Source of the DNA: Thermincola carboxydiphila
Lineage (GTDB): Bacteria; Bacillota; Thermincolia; Thermincolales; UBA2595
Direction: 5' to 3'
Assembly: GCA_016841045.1 (NCBI GenBank)
Contig: JAENZX010000012.1
Location: 1 to 64,000 of the forward strand
DNA: 64,000 bases
Position 1 is the first letter of the stretch. Every line of letters begins with the position of its first letter. Shown here piece after piece: positions 63,592-64,000 of the stretch. The notes under the pieces are model-generated. The model was not told where the DNA came from. It saw only the letters and a program-made list of their open reading frames with translations, and searched no databases. Position numbers and translations under genes: made by a program.

Positions 63592-64000
63592 TAAGTACCC
63601 ACTCTCCTCCTCGTATTTATCGAACTTATAAAACCATTGGTCTCAGCATCATCAAGGGTTTCCCTGTAAACAGAAACGGTATCGGCTGCTATTACACTCC
63701 AGTTGTAAACCGAGTTAACCTTATCCCATGCTGCCTGTTTTAGCCTTTCTGCCTGGCCCCCGTCACTTAAAATGCGGACAATTGCATTAGCCAACTCCTG
63801 TGAATTATTAGGTGTCACTTTTAGTCCATCGGTTCCGTCTTCAATTACTTCGGACAGTCCTCCTGTGTTGCTTACTATTACCGGCACTTTGGCCGCCATA
63901 GCTTCTAAGGCAACAATGCCAAAGGGCTCATATAGGCTGGGGAATACAGCAGTATCGCTGGAAGCCAGCAGCATGTTACGGGTGTAGTCATCGGCAAACC
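63591..64000 (-). CDS. GT4-family glycosyltransferase, C-terminal part (N-terminus beyond window)
   Basis: The frame runs in from the right edge and ends at 63591; 136 residues are visible, starting [14 protein letters not shown]. It has the GT-B donor-site motif [15 protein letters not shown] (the E-x7-E pattern), then [17 protein letters not shown] and a helical C-terminus. Glycogen-synthase-like GT4 enzymes share this pattern. It overlaps the nucleotidyltransferase start by 1 bp, so the two are translationally coupled. Confidence 0.9.
   Translation of the reverse strand, partial: FADDYTRNMLLASSDTAVFPSLYEPFGIVALEAMAAKVPVIVSNTGGLSEVIEDGTDGLKVTPNNSQELANAIVRILSDGGQAERLKQAAWDKVNSVYNWSVIAADTVSVYRETLDDAETNGFISSINTRRRVGT

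Overview
The window looks like chromosomal DNA from an anaerobic, spore-forming, Gram-positive Firmicute of the class Clostridia, probably a Peptococcaceae/Desulfotomaculum-type lineage. The evidence is strong AGGAGG-type ribosome binding sites with frequent TTG and GTG starts, a Firmicute-style dcw cluster carrying the sporulation transpeptidase SpoVD with PASTA domains, a nickel carbon monoxide dehydrogenase, and two Spo0A-box-like heptamers. The genus cannot be fixed from the sequence. Almost every gene lies on the minus strand; only cooS, dgkA and a ydcF-like gene lie on the plus strand.

Region 1 (1-26,481): one uninterrupted minus-strand reading frame of at least 8,827 codons that starts at 26,481 and runs off the left edge. 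It encodes a secreted giant protein. In order it has a signal peptide, a Ser/Thr/Asp-rich linker, about fifteen fibronectin-III-like modules alternating with Ig-like modules, a very large block (PKD, four CARDB-like domains, carboxypeptidase-regulatory-like and other beta modules) that occurs twice in diverged form, a roughly 700-residue helical island, and cadherin-like beta-sandwich repeats. The last of these become near-identical 258-bp tandem repeats at the window edge. The long plus-strand reading frames opposite it are antisense shadows.

Region 2 (26,482-41,869): the division and cell-wall cluster, transcribed leftwards in the order mraZ-rsmH-ftsL-spoVD-murE-murF-mraY-murD-ftsW-murG-murC-murB-murA. 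murA stops after 119 codons, just past its catalytic cysteine, and a strong terminator follows. The ftsQ/ftsA/ftsZ part usually found next is absent, and the giant gene sits in its place. Three AAAGTG repeats with 10-bp spacing upstream of mraZ form a typical MraZ operator.

Region 3 (41,869-52,986): cooS is divergent from the dcw cluster. It is followed by a minus-strand group: a MoxR-type AAA ATPase, a VWA protein, a PHP-family phosphatase and a YdjM-like membrane protein. Beyond these are a PsbP-like anchored protein, a MetE-core protein, undecaprenol/diacylglycerol kinase, nagA and sfsA.

Region 4 (52,987-59,191): an accessory zone with small proteins, a YdcF-like protein, an ABC-2 exporter, a PemK/MazF-like protein and several non-coding elements. 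The most notable is a 235-285-nt nested palindrome present in two copies whose stems differ by compensating changes. A dispersed CACAGAG-heptad element has three copies, counting one inside the dcw cluster.

Region 5 (59,192-64,000): an operon-like carbohydrate group made of a GT4 glycosyltransferase (cut by the edge), a sugar nucleotidyltransferase/phosphomannomutase fusion with degenerate mutase motifs, and a GH15 glycosidase.
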